Origin: Silurus meridionalis
Taxonomy: Eukaryota; Chordata; Actinopteri; Siluriformes; Siluridae
Direction of reading: 5' to 3'
NCBI RefSeq assembly: GCF_014805685.1
Contig: NC_060896.1
Span: 8,228,889-8,292,888 of the forward strand
Length of the DNA: 64,000 nt
Part shown: piece after piece, positions 1 through 11,285 of the stretch
How positions within the stretch are numbered: the first letter of the stretch is position 1
Layout of the letters: every line of letters starts with the position of its first letter
Notes under the pieces: generated by a model
The model's database searches: none
The model's input: only the letters and a program-made list of their open reading frames with translations
What the model was told of the DNA's origin: nothing
Position numbers and translations under genes: made by a program

Positions 1-485
1 ATAGGCTTCGGATCCACTGTGGACTCAAGTGGTACTCAGTGTGATCTTTAGTTGTTGTTGGCCATTCACTTTAATGATGTGTGTTCTGAGATGCTTTTCT
101 GCTCACCACGGTTGTAAAAAGTGACCATTCCACATCATTTACTGTAGAGTTCCCGTCAGGTCAAACCAATCTGAACATTCTTCTCAGGCCTGTTTCATTA
201 CAAAAGTGTTTTAGATAGTGTTTCATATGTTTCATAAGGTGTTTCAGATGGCAGAACTGCCTCTTACTGGAGGTTCTGCTTTTTTTTTTTTTTACCAATA
301 TGTAAAAATCAATAGATCAGCAATTTCTGAAATATTAAAATCAGCCCTCAGCCTACAACATTGTAAAAAAAATCTGAGGTAATTTTCCCCCTCATTCTAA
401 ATGTTTCAGATTTAATTTTTTGACCTGTAGCTGCATGATTTGATGTATTACATTACAGCCACATGATTAACTGTTTGGACTGTTG
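1..485 (-). mobile_element. Decayed Tc1-like transposon fragment, cut by window start
   Basis: The reverse complement resembles the N-terminal half of a Tc1-type transposase and its leader. It includes a stretch equivalent to the 'gagcagaaaagcatctcag' block that also occurs at about 11.09 kb on the plus strand, the region around GCAGAACTGCC, and the leader ending in a TGCAT...ACATGATT block. Many indels and a poly-T run break every frame, so no product is possible. It belongs to the same family as the relic at 10.79 kb but lies in the opposite orientation. The left boundary is outside the window and the right boundary is approximate. Family assignment is from remembered consensus features, not a search. 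Confidence 0.6.
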
Positions 486-1443
486 CTTGAATAACCAATT
501 ATATGTGTTTTCTTTAAAATAACCACTATACTGTATATACTAAAGTATGTACATAATTACATAAAAAAATTTCTGATGTAATATTTCCAGAATGGACATA
601 CAGAAAGACAAGGATTGGTTTACAGTGGACCAGAAAGAATGTTTGTTTATGCTTATATTTAAGTCGTGTATAATATGGTAGGCATGTCAGGTCCAAAACC
701 ACATGCGATCATAGGGAATAGTGTGCCAAGTATGGACTACAGTAGTATAGTGTTTGGATGTATCTGCACCCATTTCCAGACTTTAAACTATGCAAGTCAA
801 TTCTCAGCAAGTCAAAAAAATAAAAAATTAAAATAGAATAGAAATAATAGAAATAGAAATAAAAAACACAGCAGTAAGTACAGGAAACATATGCCAGATA
901 TAGTTGTTGGTTGTGGTAGTCTTTAATGAGTATGAGAATATTGAGTAAAAGTTTAAACCTACCCAATAAGACTCCTAGTTTTGTATTAACTCTGCCAGCA
1001 TTAAACTCCAATGAACACCATAAGAGTTCTTTCATCAGTACAGGATTGTACTGTGTATATACAAAGCTACAATAAATGTCGTTTCAGTCCTCTGTGGCTG
1101 TGATGTCATTAGGTCTGTACAATGAGTTATACTGGGCTTTATGAAGGATGACATATCCATAAAATTCCCCAGAGCGCTTATAAATGCTACAATTCAGGCA
1201 TTGTCTGAGAACTGTGTCGTGTGCATAGTACAGTCAGCTAAAGTATTGGTGTACAAGGGAGATATTCTGCTTCATGAACTGAAGTTTGTAACGTGGAAGT
1301 GCATTAGACAGGTCAAAAATTCAAATTCAAATTCTCAGTACAGAAAATGACTCGGTAGAGAGTCCCGAATAAAAAAAAAGGTCCTCCCAACGAAACAAAA
1401 AGGAACAGCCCGGAATCTATGATTAAGGCACATGATTATATGG

Positions 1444-1446
<3 letters not shown>
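486..1446. other. Unassigned AT-rich sequence
   Basis: I see no gene, RNA or recognisable repeat here. The minus-strand open frame at 709-1035 is rich in Tyr, Phe and Leu from AT-rich DNA and shows no domain. The plus-strand frame at 1141-1350 is short and featureless. Confidence 0.5.

Positions 1447-1516
<70 letters not shown>
1447..1516. repeat. (TG)35 microsatellite
   Basis: A pure, uninterrupted TG dinucleotide tract of about 70 bp. It runs straight into the perfect hairpin at 1511-1551. The short plus-strand frame reading Cys-Val repeats through it is an artefact of the repeat. Confidence 0.98.
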
Positions 1517-1518
<2 letters not shown>

Positions 1519-1551
1519 GATGTGTGGGTTCATCCCACACATCCGCACACA
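1511..1551. repeat. Perfect 18-bp inverted repeat with 5-nt loop
   Basis: The left arm at 1511-1528 (TGTGTGCGGATGTGTGGG) and the right arm at 1534-1551 are exact reverse complements separated by TTCAT. The left arm includes the last TG units of the neighbouring microsatellite. The right arm looks like a templated inverted copy of the repeat edge. Immediately after it, a 20-bp unit starting AAAATACTTCACTTT occurs twice in tandem (1551-1590). Confidence 0.95.
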
Positions 1552-1590
1552 AAATACTTCACTTTCATTCAAAATACTTCACTTTAACTT

Positions 1591-2423
1591 ATATTCCACA
1601 TGAATTTCACCCTAAGATGCCACTACCTTAACATCCAGGCATGAAGAGGGAATATTAATAAGGTGATATTACTGGTTTGTACACCATTCCTATCTCTGCT
1701 GAAATGAGGTTAATAAAATAAATTATTGACTTTAATAACACAAGTCTACAGAGACAGATCTCTAAAAGTCATTGGTAGCTTCTAAAAACAAGTAAGTCTG
1801 ATCATGACATGGACATTACAGATATTCTAGACTTCTCAAAAAAGTTCCCCTCGGTGTCTAACTGAAAAACCGGTGCAAAGGGTGTAGCACACCGAAGAGC
1901 ACACTCTCTGAGCCAGCAGGGTGTGTTTGAAATGGACTGAACTGTGTCAGTCTCAGAGATGACCTGGCTTGGGTGCTGGAAGTCTAAAGTGACTGGATAT
2001 TTTCTTCACACTAAGCAAACTGGGCACCTTTTCCATGTACAAACTGTGCCCTCGGTTACAATATAAAACTTTGACTGAAAACCAGATCTTTTTTTAATCA
2101 TACAGTGTCATGAGACTTACACATTTACATTCAGATAGCAATTCTCTGAATTTCTGACAGAAATATTAATGCTTTAAGACTAGTCACCTGTCACTGATGT
2201 TTTTGGAATAGTTTAAAGAAACATGGATTTATTATCCCAATGTGAAGCAACTCATGGTCATGGTTTGTAAACCCCACATTCAATTCTCAAGAAATCTCCA
2301 AAGGAGCTATTACTCAAACAGCTTTTCTTGTGTGTCATTGGTGAAAAGAAGGCCAGAGCACCTGCAGGATCTAAAAAAATTCACATATTGTAGGCATTTA
2401 AATAAACAATACATTTTACATGG
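1591..2423. other. Unassigned sequence
   Basis: No gene or recognisable repeat seen. The plus-strand open frame at 2242-2475 overlaps the left end of a Tc1 relic and is not a gene. Confidence 0.5.
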
Positions 2424-2938
2424 ATATACACCGAACAGACATAACAATATTTCCATTCAACATTATGACCAGTGATTGAATAACCCTGATTATCTCCTCA
2501 TGGCACCTGATTGTAGGTGGGACATATTAGGCAGCAAGTGAACCTTTTGTCCACAGTGTTGATGGGCAAGCTTAAGGATTTGACAAGGGCCAAATTGTGA
2601 TGGATAGATGACTGGGTCAGAGCATCTTTAAAACGGCAGCTCTTGTGGGATCTTCCCATAAAGTGTTCCAACAAAGGAACAGTGGTGAACTGGCGACAGA
2701 CTCATGGGCAGCTGAGGCTCATGGATGGCCGAGGTTCATGGATGCACGTGGGGAGTGAAGGCTGGCCCAATCCAACAGACGAGCCACTTTAGCTCAAATT
2801 GCTGAAGAAGTTATTGCTCTTAATACTCAAAGGATCAGGACTGTTTTGGCAGTAATAGGTAGACCAACACAGTATTAGGCAGGTGGTCATAAAGTTATGC
2901 CTGATTGGTGGTCATAATGTTATGCCTGGTCGGTATGC
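2424..2938 (+). mobile_element. Tc1-like element relic, internally deleted (CACCGA...CGGT end family)
   Basis: The left end (about 2424) carries an ATACACCGAACAGACATAAC motif and the right end a matching GTTATGCCTGGTCGGTATG. Between them a broken plus-strand reading frame shows DKGQIV, LGQSI-KTAALVG and WPRFMDARGE, then NRRATLAQIAEEV, and jumps directly to a C-terminal RTVLAVIGRPTQY followed by a stop. That order is the Tc1 transposase N-terminal paired-like DNA-binding region joined to the extreme C-terminus, so the whole catalytic core is missing. In-frame stops occur inside the N-terminal part. The right terminal sequence is duplicated in tandem, as two near copies of GGTGGTCATAA-GTTATGCCTG. 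The relics at 40.75 kb (plus) and 43.6 kb (minus) are the same family. Confidence 0.8.
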
Positions 2939-2942
2939 TATT

Positions 2943-2990
2943 TAGCAATTTGAGCTACAGTAGCTCATCTTTTGGATCGGACCACCAGAA
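2943..2990 (-). mobile_element. Short inverted Tc1 fragment next to the 2.4 kb relic
   Basis: The stretch GCAATTTGAGCTACAGTAGC and what follows is an inverted, diverged copy of the 2785-2830 part of the adjoining Tc1 relic (the RRATLAQIAEE coding region). It also matches 43630-43670 in the same orientation. It either marks a second element abutting the first or an inverted duplication. Confidence 0.6.
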
Positions 2991-3094
2991 GAGGTGAAGC
3001 ACAACCAGGATTTTTCCAAGAGCTGGTCACCTGGCTAAACAGAATTTTTATTTAAATCAATACAATCACATTACAGTGCATACAATAAAATACA

Positions 3095-3096
<2 letters not shown>

Positions 3097-3145
<49 letters not shown>
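3097..3145. repeat. (AT)n microsatellite
   Basis: An uninterrupted AT dinucleotide tract of about 49 bp. The Tyr-Ile repeat frame read through it on the minus strand is an artefact. Confidence 0.97.
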
Positions 3146-3150
<5 letters not shown>

Positions 3151-5149
3151 ATTTTTCCAGTCCTCAGATATAGAAAGTGAACAGATTAGTTGTGCCAGTA
3201 GACTTACAGTCTTTCTCAAGGAATTACTACAGTAGTTTTTCACCAGATTACTTATTTACTCTTACTTAGTAATGTATTTAATAATTGAAGTAAATTACTA
3301 CTAGAGTAGCGATCCTTGAGTAAATCAGCAACATCAGCTGTGAACATTTATGCATTTTCTCCACGGAAATTAAATGTATCTGTAGCTTATTTCAGTGTTC
3401 ATTACGATTTAGGTTTTGTCTGCCAGCCATGTTTCATGTTTTTGTCTGCAGCCGTGTTGCCCTTTGGGAGAAATCTGTGAGTAATTTCTGTGTTATCTAA
3501 AGGAGATCTCACATTGACTGCCTTTAGCCAAAAAACTAACACCGAGGGACTACTTACACCCCTACTTCTCTTACAGAACAACATATTAGCACTAAAAGAG
3601 AGGGGAGCTGATTAGACTATCATACTATTAGTGCACCATAAGAGCCAGGGCTTTTTCTAAGCACTTCCAAATTACAGTATGCCGCATTATCATTACCAAT
3701 AATTAGGATAAATTCAATGATAAGATTGTACCCACTCAGATTGCTTTTTCGAGCTTACAGTTATATCAGGCTTGATGGTCTTCAGGGAGTTTGGGTACTG
3801 TATGTATGAGGCAATATGCCACCCAGAAACAATCCCACAAACACACTGGAAACATTTACTCACTGATAAAAACCCTTCTGTGTTATTTTACAAAAATAAT
3901 GCATATTATACAGTATTATAAACAAGAATATTTGAACATATGATTTAACTTTCTAACAGTCCAAACTGATTGTAAGTGTTCATGTTATTTTAAGCTCAAC
4001 ATGAGCATCTAAGCTATTTCCTGAAAAATCACTGAGTTTAAGAGGGTCTCAGGGTCCCTATTTTAGAGATCATGGCATATGTGTAAGTATGTACCTAAAG
4101 AATGAGATTACAGTCGTGTAAATTCTTGATCTCTTTTTAAGTCTTATCACCTTAATTCAACTCTCACCTGACGCTCTTCACTTTGACTCCATTTGAAGGT
4201 AGGATAGAATTTTGTAATTTTGGTTACATTTATTTCTGATTAGTTAGGTTAAGCTTAGGTTTGTTATATAGGTGTGCTGGTCTGGCAGTGCTGAAGAGAA
4301 CTCTCATCCATGTTGTGTTCTGCCCTTTAGCATATAATGTATGTCTTCAAGAAATGAGGTAATAGCAGTTTTTAAGTGTAATTACATACAAAAACAATGT
4401 TTTACACATCTTTCGGCAATTATTGAAACAATATAAAAAAAAAAAGAGAACATTTTCATTCATTTTGGATCCTCGAACATATTTCCACTTTGAGTTAATG
4501 GATCCTCAAAGTTGAGGCATCGGGGATATGTTATGCCAATGGCAGTATTGGCCAAAAATTATAATTGTGTTTACCATAATTTAGCAGCAATGATTTTTTT
4601 TCTGGTTATTCACAAATATAGTATCCTCAACAGAAATGTTTTTTTATGTGTTATGGACAAAATAATCCAATCATTTATCTACTGAGGTAATATTCATACA
4701 TCCTCAAGAAGATCTTATTTAAAATGAGACTTGAAATCATGAGAATAACAATTTTGCCCTTCTTTTTGGGTTTAAACATGGCAGTGATTTAAATGTCAAT
4801 CCTTGATACAAGTGGGTTCAATATACTACTGCCAGCAGAGTTTGAATTTCATACCATTATGCAGTTGAACTGATCATTCATTTCTTTCTAACCACCATTT
4901 TCTCTTAGTTTGGTCACTTGCCAATTCTACTGTAACTCATGGCCTGCTCTTTACTATTATAATTTATGGCAAAAACCATGATCATCACATCTATATAAAG
5001 CCTTATAAAAGTTTAGAATAACCCAGTGTTTTGAGATGCATTTTTTCTTTTGTTTATATGCATATGTAAATTGTACAGTGAATGACTGTAAAATAAGTTC
5101 TGTAAAGCAGTCCATATCTGAAATGTTTTATTTTAACGGAAGAACTTCT
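3146..5149. other. Unassigned AT-rich sequence
   Basis: Two kilobases with homopolymer runs but no gene, RNA or recognisable element. The short minus-strand frame at 3402-3584 has no visible domain or splice context. Confidence 0.5.
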
Positions 5150-5690
5150 CCACAGAGAAGATGTTGCCAGACTGACTCACCTCCAAAGTAAAAAAAATGT
5201 CAGTGGAAGTCTAATGGTTTGTGGATATTTTGAAGCAGGGAAGTTGAAGATTTTTTAACGTAAAATGAATACTGAACCAACATGGCTACCATTAGATACT
5301 TCAACACCATGAATATCCTTCTGGATTGTGGCTAACTGGAACCGACTTCACTATACAACAAGACGATGACCCAAAGCATACAGTACATCCAAGCAAACAG
5401 TGGGCTGGAGTGTTATCTATCATGCAATCGCCTACAAGTCCTATTGAACTGCTCTGAAACGAACGGGATCACAATGTTAGAAAGAAATATTTAACTATCA
5501 AAGAACACCTCTGGCAAGTTTTACAAGAGGAATTGCAAAGTATTTCAGCTGAATGTTTGGAGAAACGAACTGTCCAGATGCCAAGAGGGTGTAAAGCTGT
5601 TATTCATGCGGGAGGATTTTTCAATAAAAATAATCTTTTAATGTTTTTACATTTATAAGCATGTTTGGTCAAAGTGAATCTTTATACCAT
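5150..5690 (+). mobile_element. Tc1-like transposon relic, catalytic C-terminal half
   Basis: A plus-strand broken frame reads WLTGTDFTIQQDDDPKHT, the Tc1 DD34E motif around the second catalytic Asp. It continues through KEHLWQVLQEELQSISAECL to MPRGCKAVIHAGGFFNKN, the typical C-terminal end (KAVI-AKGG). Upstream, SLMVCGYFEAGKVEDF-like sequence corresponds to the conserved SVMVWG region. The PPQSPDLNPIE segment with the third catalytic residue is badly scrambled around 5400-5460. Terminal inverted repeats are not clear. The relic at 21.55 kb is the same family, with many shared words such as CTCTGGCAAGTTTTACAAG. Confidence 0.8.
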
Positions 5691-7290
5691 TAAATTATCT
5701 AGTTTGTTCCATATAAACATATTGAAAATGTGATAAAAAAAAAAAGAGTTTAAAAAATATATAAAAATGATAAAAGTCTAGGCGTTTCCAGGCTTTTGAC
5801 AGACAGAGTTGGGACTTTCCAGAAAGTTGAAAGCAGGAAAATGCATATGATGTTACTCTATGCTGAAGAAATAAAATAATGGAGTCCAAGTTCCTTTATT
5901 GTATGAAAAATGCAGTCCAAACTCAGGACAAACAGAAGAAAAAACAACAAAAAAACCCCAGCAAAATGAATTGGCTATATTGGCAGATTGTAATTGTGGC
6001 AGCAGGAATATAGAAGCATTAAACTTGTTTTAACACAGTAGTACTGTAGTTCTTGACTATAATTAATGCCTTGTGGAAGTGATGTCAGAAATGATCATTA
6101 AATAACATTCAGATCCAGAGAACATGAAAACAAACAGCATATTAAAAGCAAAACAAAACAAAGCTAAGGATAAATTAGTCTAGAAATGAGAGTGTGTATG
6201 GAAAGCATATTTATATCTTGTCATTCTTGGAATGTGTTTAGGGAAGACTGCAGCGTGTGCACCAATGTGGGTGTGTGTGACCGGAGTAGTGGGTCATCTC
6301 TCAGTATAAATGGGAGGCATAGCAAAATGCCTTAATGTCAGTGATGATGTAGTAGTGCTGATATTCATTCTCTGTCACTGTCTCTCGCCCTGTTTGTCTA
6401 TATTTCCCATAGCCTTTGATGTCTTTCCTGCGATCCAGCAAATCATATCATAGCACTCAAAAATGTTAAATAGGATGCCCACACACATATTTTTCAAATA
6501 TGCCAGAATAATTTAGCATTTTGATCAAAGTGTTGAATCAAAGTTCATGCTTTGTTCTGGTTTTCCCCCTTTGGCTGTATGCTTTTTTTTTTTTTTATCC
6601 AAAACAAGTCATGTTTGGATTGCATGTATCCAGCACCAAGCCATTAGAAATCCACTGTTTGCATTCTCACATCCTTTTGGGTCATACTTCAGTCTGTAGA
6701 ATGAAACCTTGAGTAAATTACCAGCAAATAAACAGTCTACATAGTCTTATTCTACCGTAAATAAACACGCACCAGGAAAGAACCATTAAGTCGCGATTGC
6801 ACTGGAAAAAAAAAACAGGGAAAATAAAGATTTGCCCCATTTTATCCAGGCTTTATTTACACCAACAGTTTGTTCACCATTGGCAAGCGTCTGTGCATAG
6901 GATTATTTGTTTGTTTCTGCCAAGTCTTCACAGCTGGTGTTGTTGAACCACGTGTGGACAGTGAGTGATAGGGATTAAAAAGCATACAAGCTGAAGCATG
7001 CATACATGGACACATAGACTTACACACATACACACACTCCGTAATAAAGAGTATCAAACTGTCACACAGAGATATGTGGATTTTGGTATGCTTCAGGCTA
7101 TTCCACTTAATAAACAACTCAAAATAACATAAGGCTTTTATCCCTTTTTGCAGACTTAATCTCTCCTTGATGCTGGAAGTACAAATCATTTGGGCAATTC
7201 AGTTCAAATTGATGCTTTTTGAAAGATAAATGGGCCAAATTTTCTCTAGGTTACTGAAGATAAAATCATGAGAATGGGTTCACCGGTGTG

Positions 7291-7292
<2 letters not shown>
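5691..7292. other. Unassigned sequence
   Basis: AT-rich sequence with poly-A and poly-T runs. None of the short open frames here (for example 6521-6712 plus and 6857-7189 minus) shows a domain, splice signals or compositional bias of a gene. Confidence 0.5.

Positions 7293-7338
<46 letters not shown>
7293..7338. repeat. (TG)23 microsatellite
   Basis: A pure TG dinucleotide tract of about 46 bp. It creates a His-Thr repeat in the minus-strand frame 7246-7584, which is therefore not a gene. Confidence 0.97.
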
Positions 7339-7339
<1 letters not shown>

Positions 7340-7404
7340 TTGTAATCTAAGTGCAAGAATGTGTTCTGATTATACTTCTGTAATCCTGTTTTTTTACACA
7401 CATC

Positions 7405-7530
7405 ATTCTTTATCCTGCTAAGGGTCATGGTGGATCTAGAGTCTATTTTGGTAATGTGAGACTCATGTAAACCTAGGGTCAATCCCACTATTGACATGTT
7501 TTTGGCAATTGGGAAGAGATTCATCACGGA
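7405..7530. repeat. Possible degenerate fish dispersed repeat
   Basis: The block ATCCTGCTAAGGGTCATGGT followed by GGATCTAGAGTCTATTTTGG resembles a common fish interspersed-repeat segment (usually reading ...GGTCACGGTGGATCCGGAGCCTATCC...). It is diverged, and similar fragments occur near 19.70 and 39.63 kb. Assignment is from memory of the motif only. Confidence 0.35.
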
Positions 7531-9150
7531 AACAAAGAAACAAGCACACACATACATATGGGTAGAACATGTGAAACTCAGCACAAATGGTAACCAGAGA
7601 GCTCAGGGTTAAACTTGGAGCTGTGAGGTGGCATTTTTTTTTTTTCCAAACAGACAGTTCAGGTTTTTTTTGTTTGTTTTTTTATAACATTTATCGTGCT
7701 GTACAGGGACATCATTTTACAGCTTTTATCCAGACAGGCTTTCTACTAACATCTGCAGTTTTCATTCACATTCCCTGGCCAGAAAAGATCCACAATATTT
7801 CATTGATCTGATTCATGATTCCTTGTAAAGTCTTGAAGTACAAGAATATAATTGTCATAATGTTTTATGATAAACATACATATGTAAAACTAGATGTGCC
7901 ATAGAGCTGCTGTGCATGTTGTGAAATAAAAACAGGATTATTTTGTCTCCATCAGTAGATGCAAACTACTGTATAAATTTTTGTACAAGACAAAAAATAC
8001 TAATAGGACTAACACTAATAATACTTAGTAATAGCAATTATTGCACTAATAACACAAAACAATAGTATTAATACTATAATAAAACTACTCATATAATAAT
8101 ACTATTTCTTTGTATTAACAAGACATTTTTCTATTTTGATTGCAAAAAAGACTGCTTCTAATAAGCTTTCACAGAAAGGCTCAAATATTATTTGAGATTA
8201 AAACATTTTTTATTGTTATTATTTTAATTAGATTTTCTGTTCAACAGTGCGTTTAGTGCAAATTTAAAAAGCGAAGCAAAAACTCCACATTAGAATGAAA
8301 AAATCTAGTCCCACTAGTCCCACATCATAGAGTAGAGTTTTATTTTTTTACCAGTAAAGCACCCAGCAGAGAGTAAATGGGGCGAGCGCAGACCTACCAC
8401 CCCACAATTACCCACAATTACTGCCGAAATAATCAGACATGCCCTCAGTGACTGAGCATCTATGCAGGCTTTGCAGCTTTCAGAATCGCCTGCCAATATC
8501 AATAGGATTATTCAGACGATATGGCAGTGCATGAGGGGCAGAATAAAAGGAACAAAAGCAGGGAGTGAAGAGAGAACGGTCTGTTGAGTGGGAGTTGTAG
8601 AGAGTTGGGACGAATGAAATGTGATTATGTGGCTTTGAGCTACTGCCGAAGTTTAGGAGGGAAAAAAGTGCTCAGAGGGTAATGCCTGCCAGCTGCACTG
8701 CTGATTGTGTTTTTCTAATAATAGATGTACAGCGTGTGCATGAGTTGAAGGAGAGAAGTGTGTATAGGAATGTTGTACACCAGTTGGTAGGTGCCTAAGC
8801 CCAGAAGTAAATAATAGGTGGAGACATTACAATAGTGCTGTCTAGCAGTCCATTCTTAAATCCATCTGGTCCCAAAGGGCCATTTATTATGATGATGGAA
8901 ATAATCTAAATAGGCAGGTTTATTTATTAATGTACTAAATTCTACTAAATAAAATAGTTCCATAATGGTTTTACAACCTTTACAAATTTCTGTTGTGAAA
9001 GAAGCCAACAGAGAACTTTAAAAGTTATAAAAGAGGGTCTAGTCAATGGACCCTCAAGGGTTTGAGATTTTACATTTATTTCTAGGATTCCATTAACATT
9101 ATATGTAGTAACAGTAAAGTGTAATTTACATTAAAGAGGACAACAGTATG
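7531..9150. other. Unassigned AT-rich sequence
   Basis: Includes a cryptically simple A/T-rich stretch at about 7990-8110 built of ATA, AAT and ACT words. No gene recognised. The region 8520-8860 is slightly richer in G but has no supported feature. Confidence 0.5.
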
Positions 9151-9154
9151 TCTC

Positions 9155-9590
9155 CCATATACACTACAAGGGAAAAAAATAGTGGACCTTTCCACATTTT
9201 GTCCCTATTTGCTGTCATCTGATAAGATGTCTCAGTAGATTTGTGCTCATTCTTCCCCAAGAGCATTAGTAAAGTCAGGTAATGTGTTTAGGGTTAGGAG
9301 GCCTGGAGTGCAGGCCACAGCTCTATGGGAGGCTACTCAAGATCTTTCACTTCAACCCATTTAAACCATATCTTCATTAAGCTTGCTTTGTGCTCAGGGG
9401 TATTGTGATGACAGGTTAAGGTCTCCTATTTCAAGTGAGGGGAAAATTTCATGGTACCACATTTAAAGACATCCTACAATTGTGTGCCTCCAACTTTGTG
9501 GTACCTTTATGGTTTGTGGAAGGACAACACATGGGTGGAATAGTTGGGTGTCTCAATAATCTGTCATATAGTGTAGCTTCTATCTTCACT
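9155..9590 (-). mobile_element. Tc1-like MITE relic (internally deleted, about 480-bp family)
   Basis: Read on the minus strand, this has the same order of blocks as the copies at 35.98, 46.7, 56.97 and 60.2 kb: a block equivalent to CCTCCAACTTTGTGG, a block around ACATCCTACAATTGTGTGCC, the codons for a KTWF-like stretch, and an AGGCCACAGCTCTATGGGAG region equivalent to the WPA-EL segment. The left edge reads ACACTACAAGGG, a degenerate form of the CACTATATGG terminus. All frames are broken. Confidence 0.65.
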
Positions 9591-10785
9591 GTTACTTGTA
9601 TATGTATTTGTAGAGTGGCACATAAATGAAAGATGCATCAAACAGCAAACACAAAATATGACACAACAGCAAATTCAGAAATGCCACCGCATTACCTCAG
9701 AATGGAATGGGACATACCTGGTCATGATTGATTACAGGGTGCATGAGTGTAAAACAAAAATGAATAATGCTGTGGAAATGGTAAAAGTTTTTTTAAAGTA
9801 ATTCATATGTTTATTTAGCCATGGCGGCATTAATATGATTTTGCAAATATTGAAGAATTGAAGTTATTATAATTAACCACTTTCTCTTTACTATCTTAAC
9901 ATGAGTAACCTTACACTGAATTCTTTATGCTAGGCTAACAAGATAGACCAAGAAGTACGATTTGTTTATCTTTTTTAGTTTTGAATAGTGTTTTTGGTTT
10001 TGTCATTGCATTTTGATTCGTTATTGTCTTTTTTGTCTATACAGGCCACCAAAAATTTGTCTGAATTGTCACATCTAATGCAACTCCTGGGAAATTATCA
10101 ACATAATTTAGCTCAATTGTTCATATAGGTTATGTTTGTTTCAATCTTTACAACATCAAGTACATATAAAACCCGTGAAAGTGTAGGAATGTTTTCATGG
10201 ATTGTCTACTGTTTTGGGTATGTATTGTGTAAGTGCCAGCTGCTGTAAGATGATCAGGATACCAGATTCAACTTTACAAAAAGCCTCCAAATAAGTGATA
10301 CCTCTGACTCATACCAAATGTTTCTCATATGTCAGATATTAGAGTTCAGTTGTGATTATTTCAGAAAGGTCTTGAGTTTTTCCTTAGCTGCTGGTTGCCT
10401 CATTCCGTCACCAGCACCTCCAGGCTGCACACAAAGATCAATGTCCTCACCTGTATCTCATTTGTCTCACTTACATCATGTTGTTTTGTTACGCAAGTCT
10501 CTATATACATACAGTGCCTGTAGTGATAATATTTCTTTAAAGTCATACATGTGCTTTTCATTACTAATCCCTGGTTCTCAATTTTCCTTTTTTGCCTTGG
10601 TTTTTTTAAAACTCATATTTTCTGGTTCAAACCTCAGCAGGCCTAACGTTAGACCACATCTACAGACATAGCCCTGTTAAATATATCTGTCTGTGTTTCT
10701 GTCCTGTTTGGAATTAGGACTATGACTGGAATGTTCCTGGAAAACCATAACTGGAAAAAGATACATCACAGAACCTTATTCCATA
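9591..10785. other. Unassigned sequence
   Basis: No supported gene. The 117-residue plus-strand frame at 10318-10671 has no recognisable domain. Its hydrophobic and Ser-rich composition is what AT-rich intergenic DNA gives by chance. Confidence 0.45.
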
Positions 10786-11285
10786 TACATTCTCTGTCCA
10801 CTTTATTAGGAACACCTGTGCGCTTGCACTTTTATGTAGTTATCCAAATATCCAGCCATGTGTCTACAGTGCATTATATAAAATCATGTTAGATCGAAGT
10901 CAAAAGCTTTACTTAATGTTTATGTCAGACATCAGAATCAGGAAAATGTGATTGTGATCTCAGTGACTTTGACTGTGGCATTTTTTTTGCTGCTAAATGG
11001 GCTGGTCGGTGCATTTTTGGTTGAAACTGCTGATTTGCTGCGATTTTTAAAGCACAACAGACTTTAGACTATTCTATGCAGTGAGCAGAAAAGCATCTCA
11101 AAGTATACACCACATTATACCAGGAGGCAAATGGGTTATAACAAAAGACTCCATTGGATTCCACTCCTGTGAGCCAAAAACTGCAGTTTGAGGCTACAGT
11201 GGGCATAGACTCAGCAAAGCTGGACAGTTGAAGGCTGAAAAAAGACCACACAAGGTCTTTACCTACCTGGAAGGTCTGTGCCTAC
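10786..11285 (+). mobile_element. Tc1-like transposon relic, 5' half
   Basis: It begins with a CTTTATTAGGAACACCTG terminal motif typical of a fish and frog Tc1-like family. A leader with ACAGTGCATTATATAAAATCATG follows, then a broken N-terminal transposase frame that recalls KCD-DLSDFD-G and a LR-F-STT-S block. After an internal deletion it resumes at GAGCAGAAAAGCATCTCA and the codons around RVPLL-AKN-KLRLQWA and the NWTVE segment. No catalytic core remains beyond about 11.25 kb. The relic at the start of the window is the same family in reverse. Confidence 0.75.
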
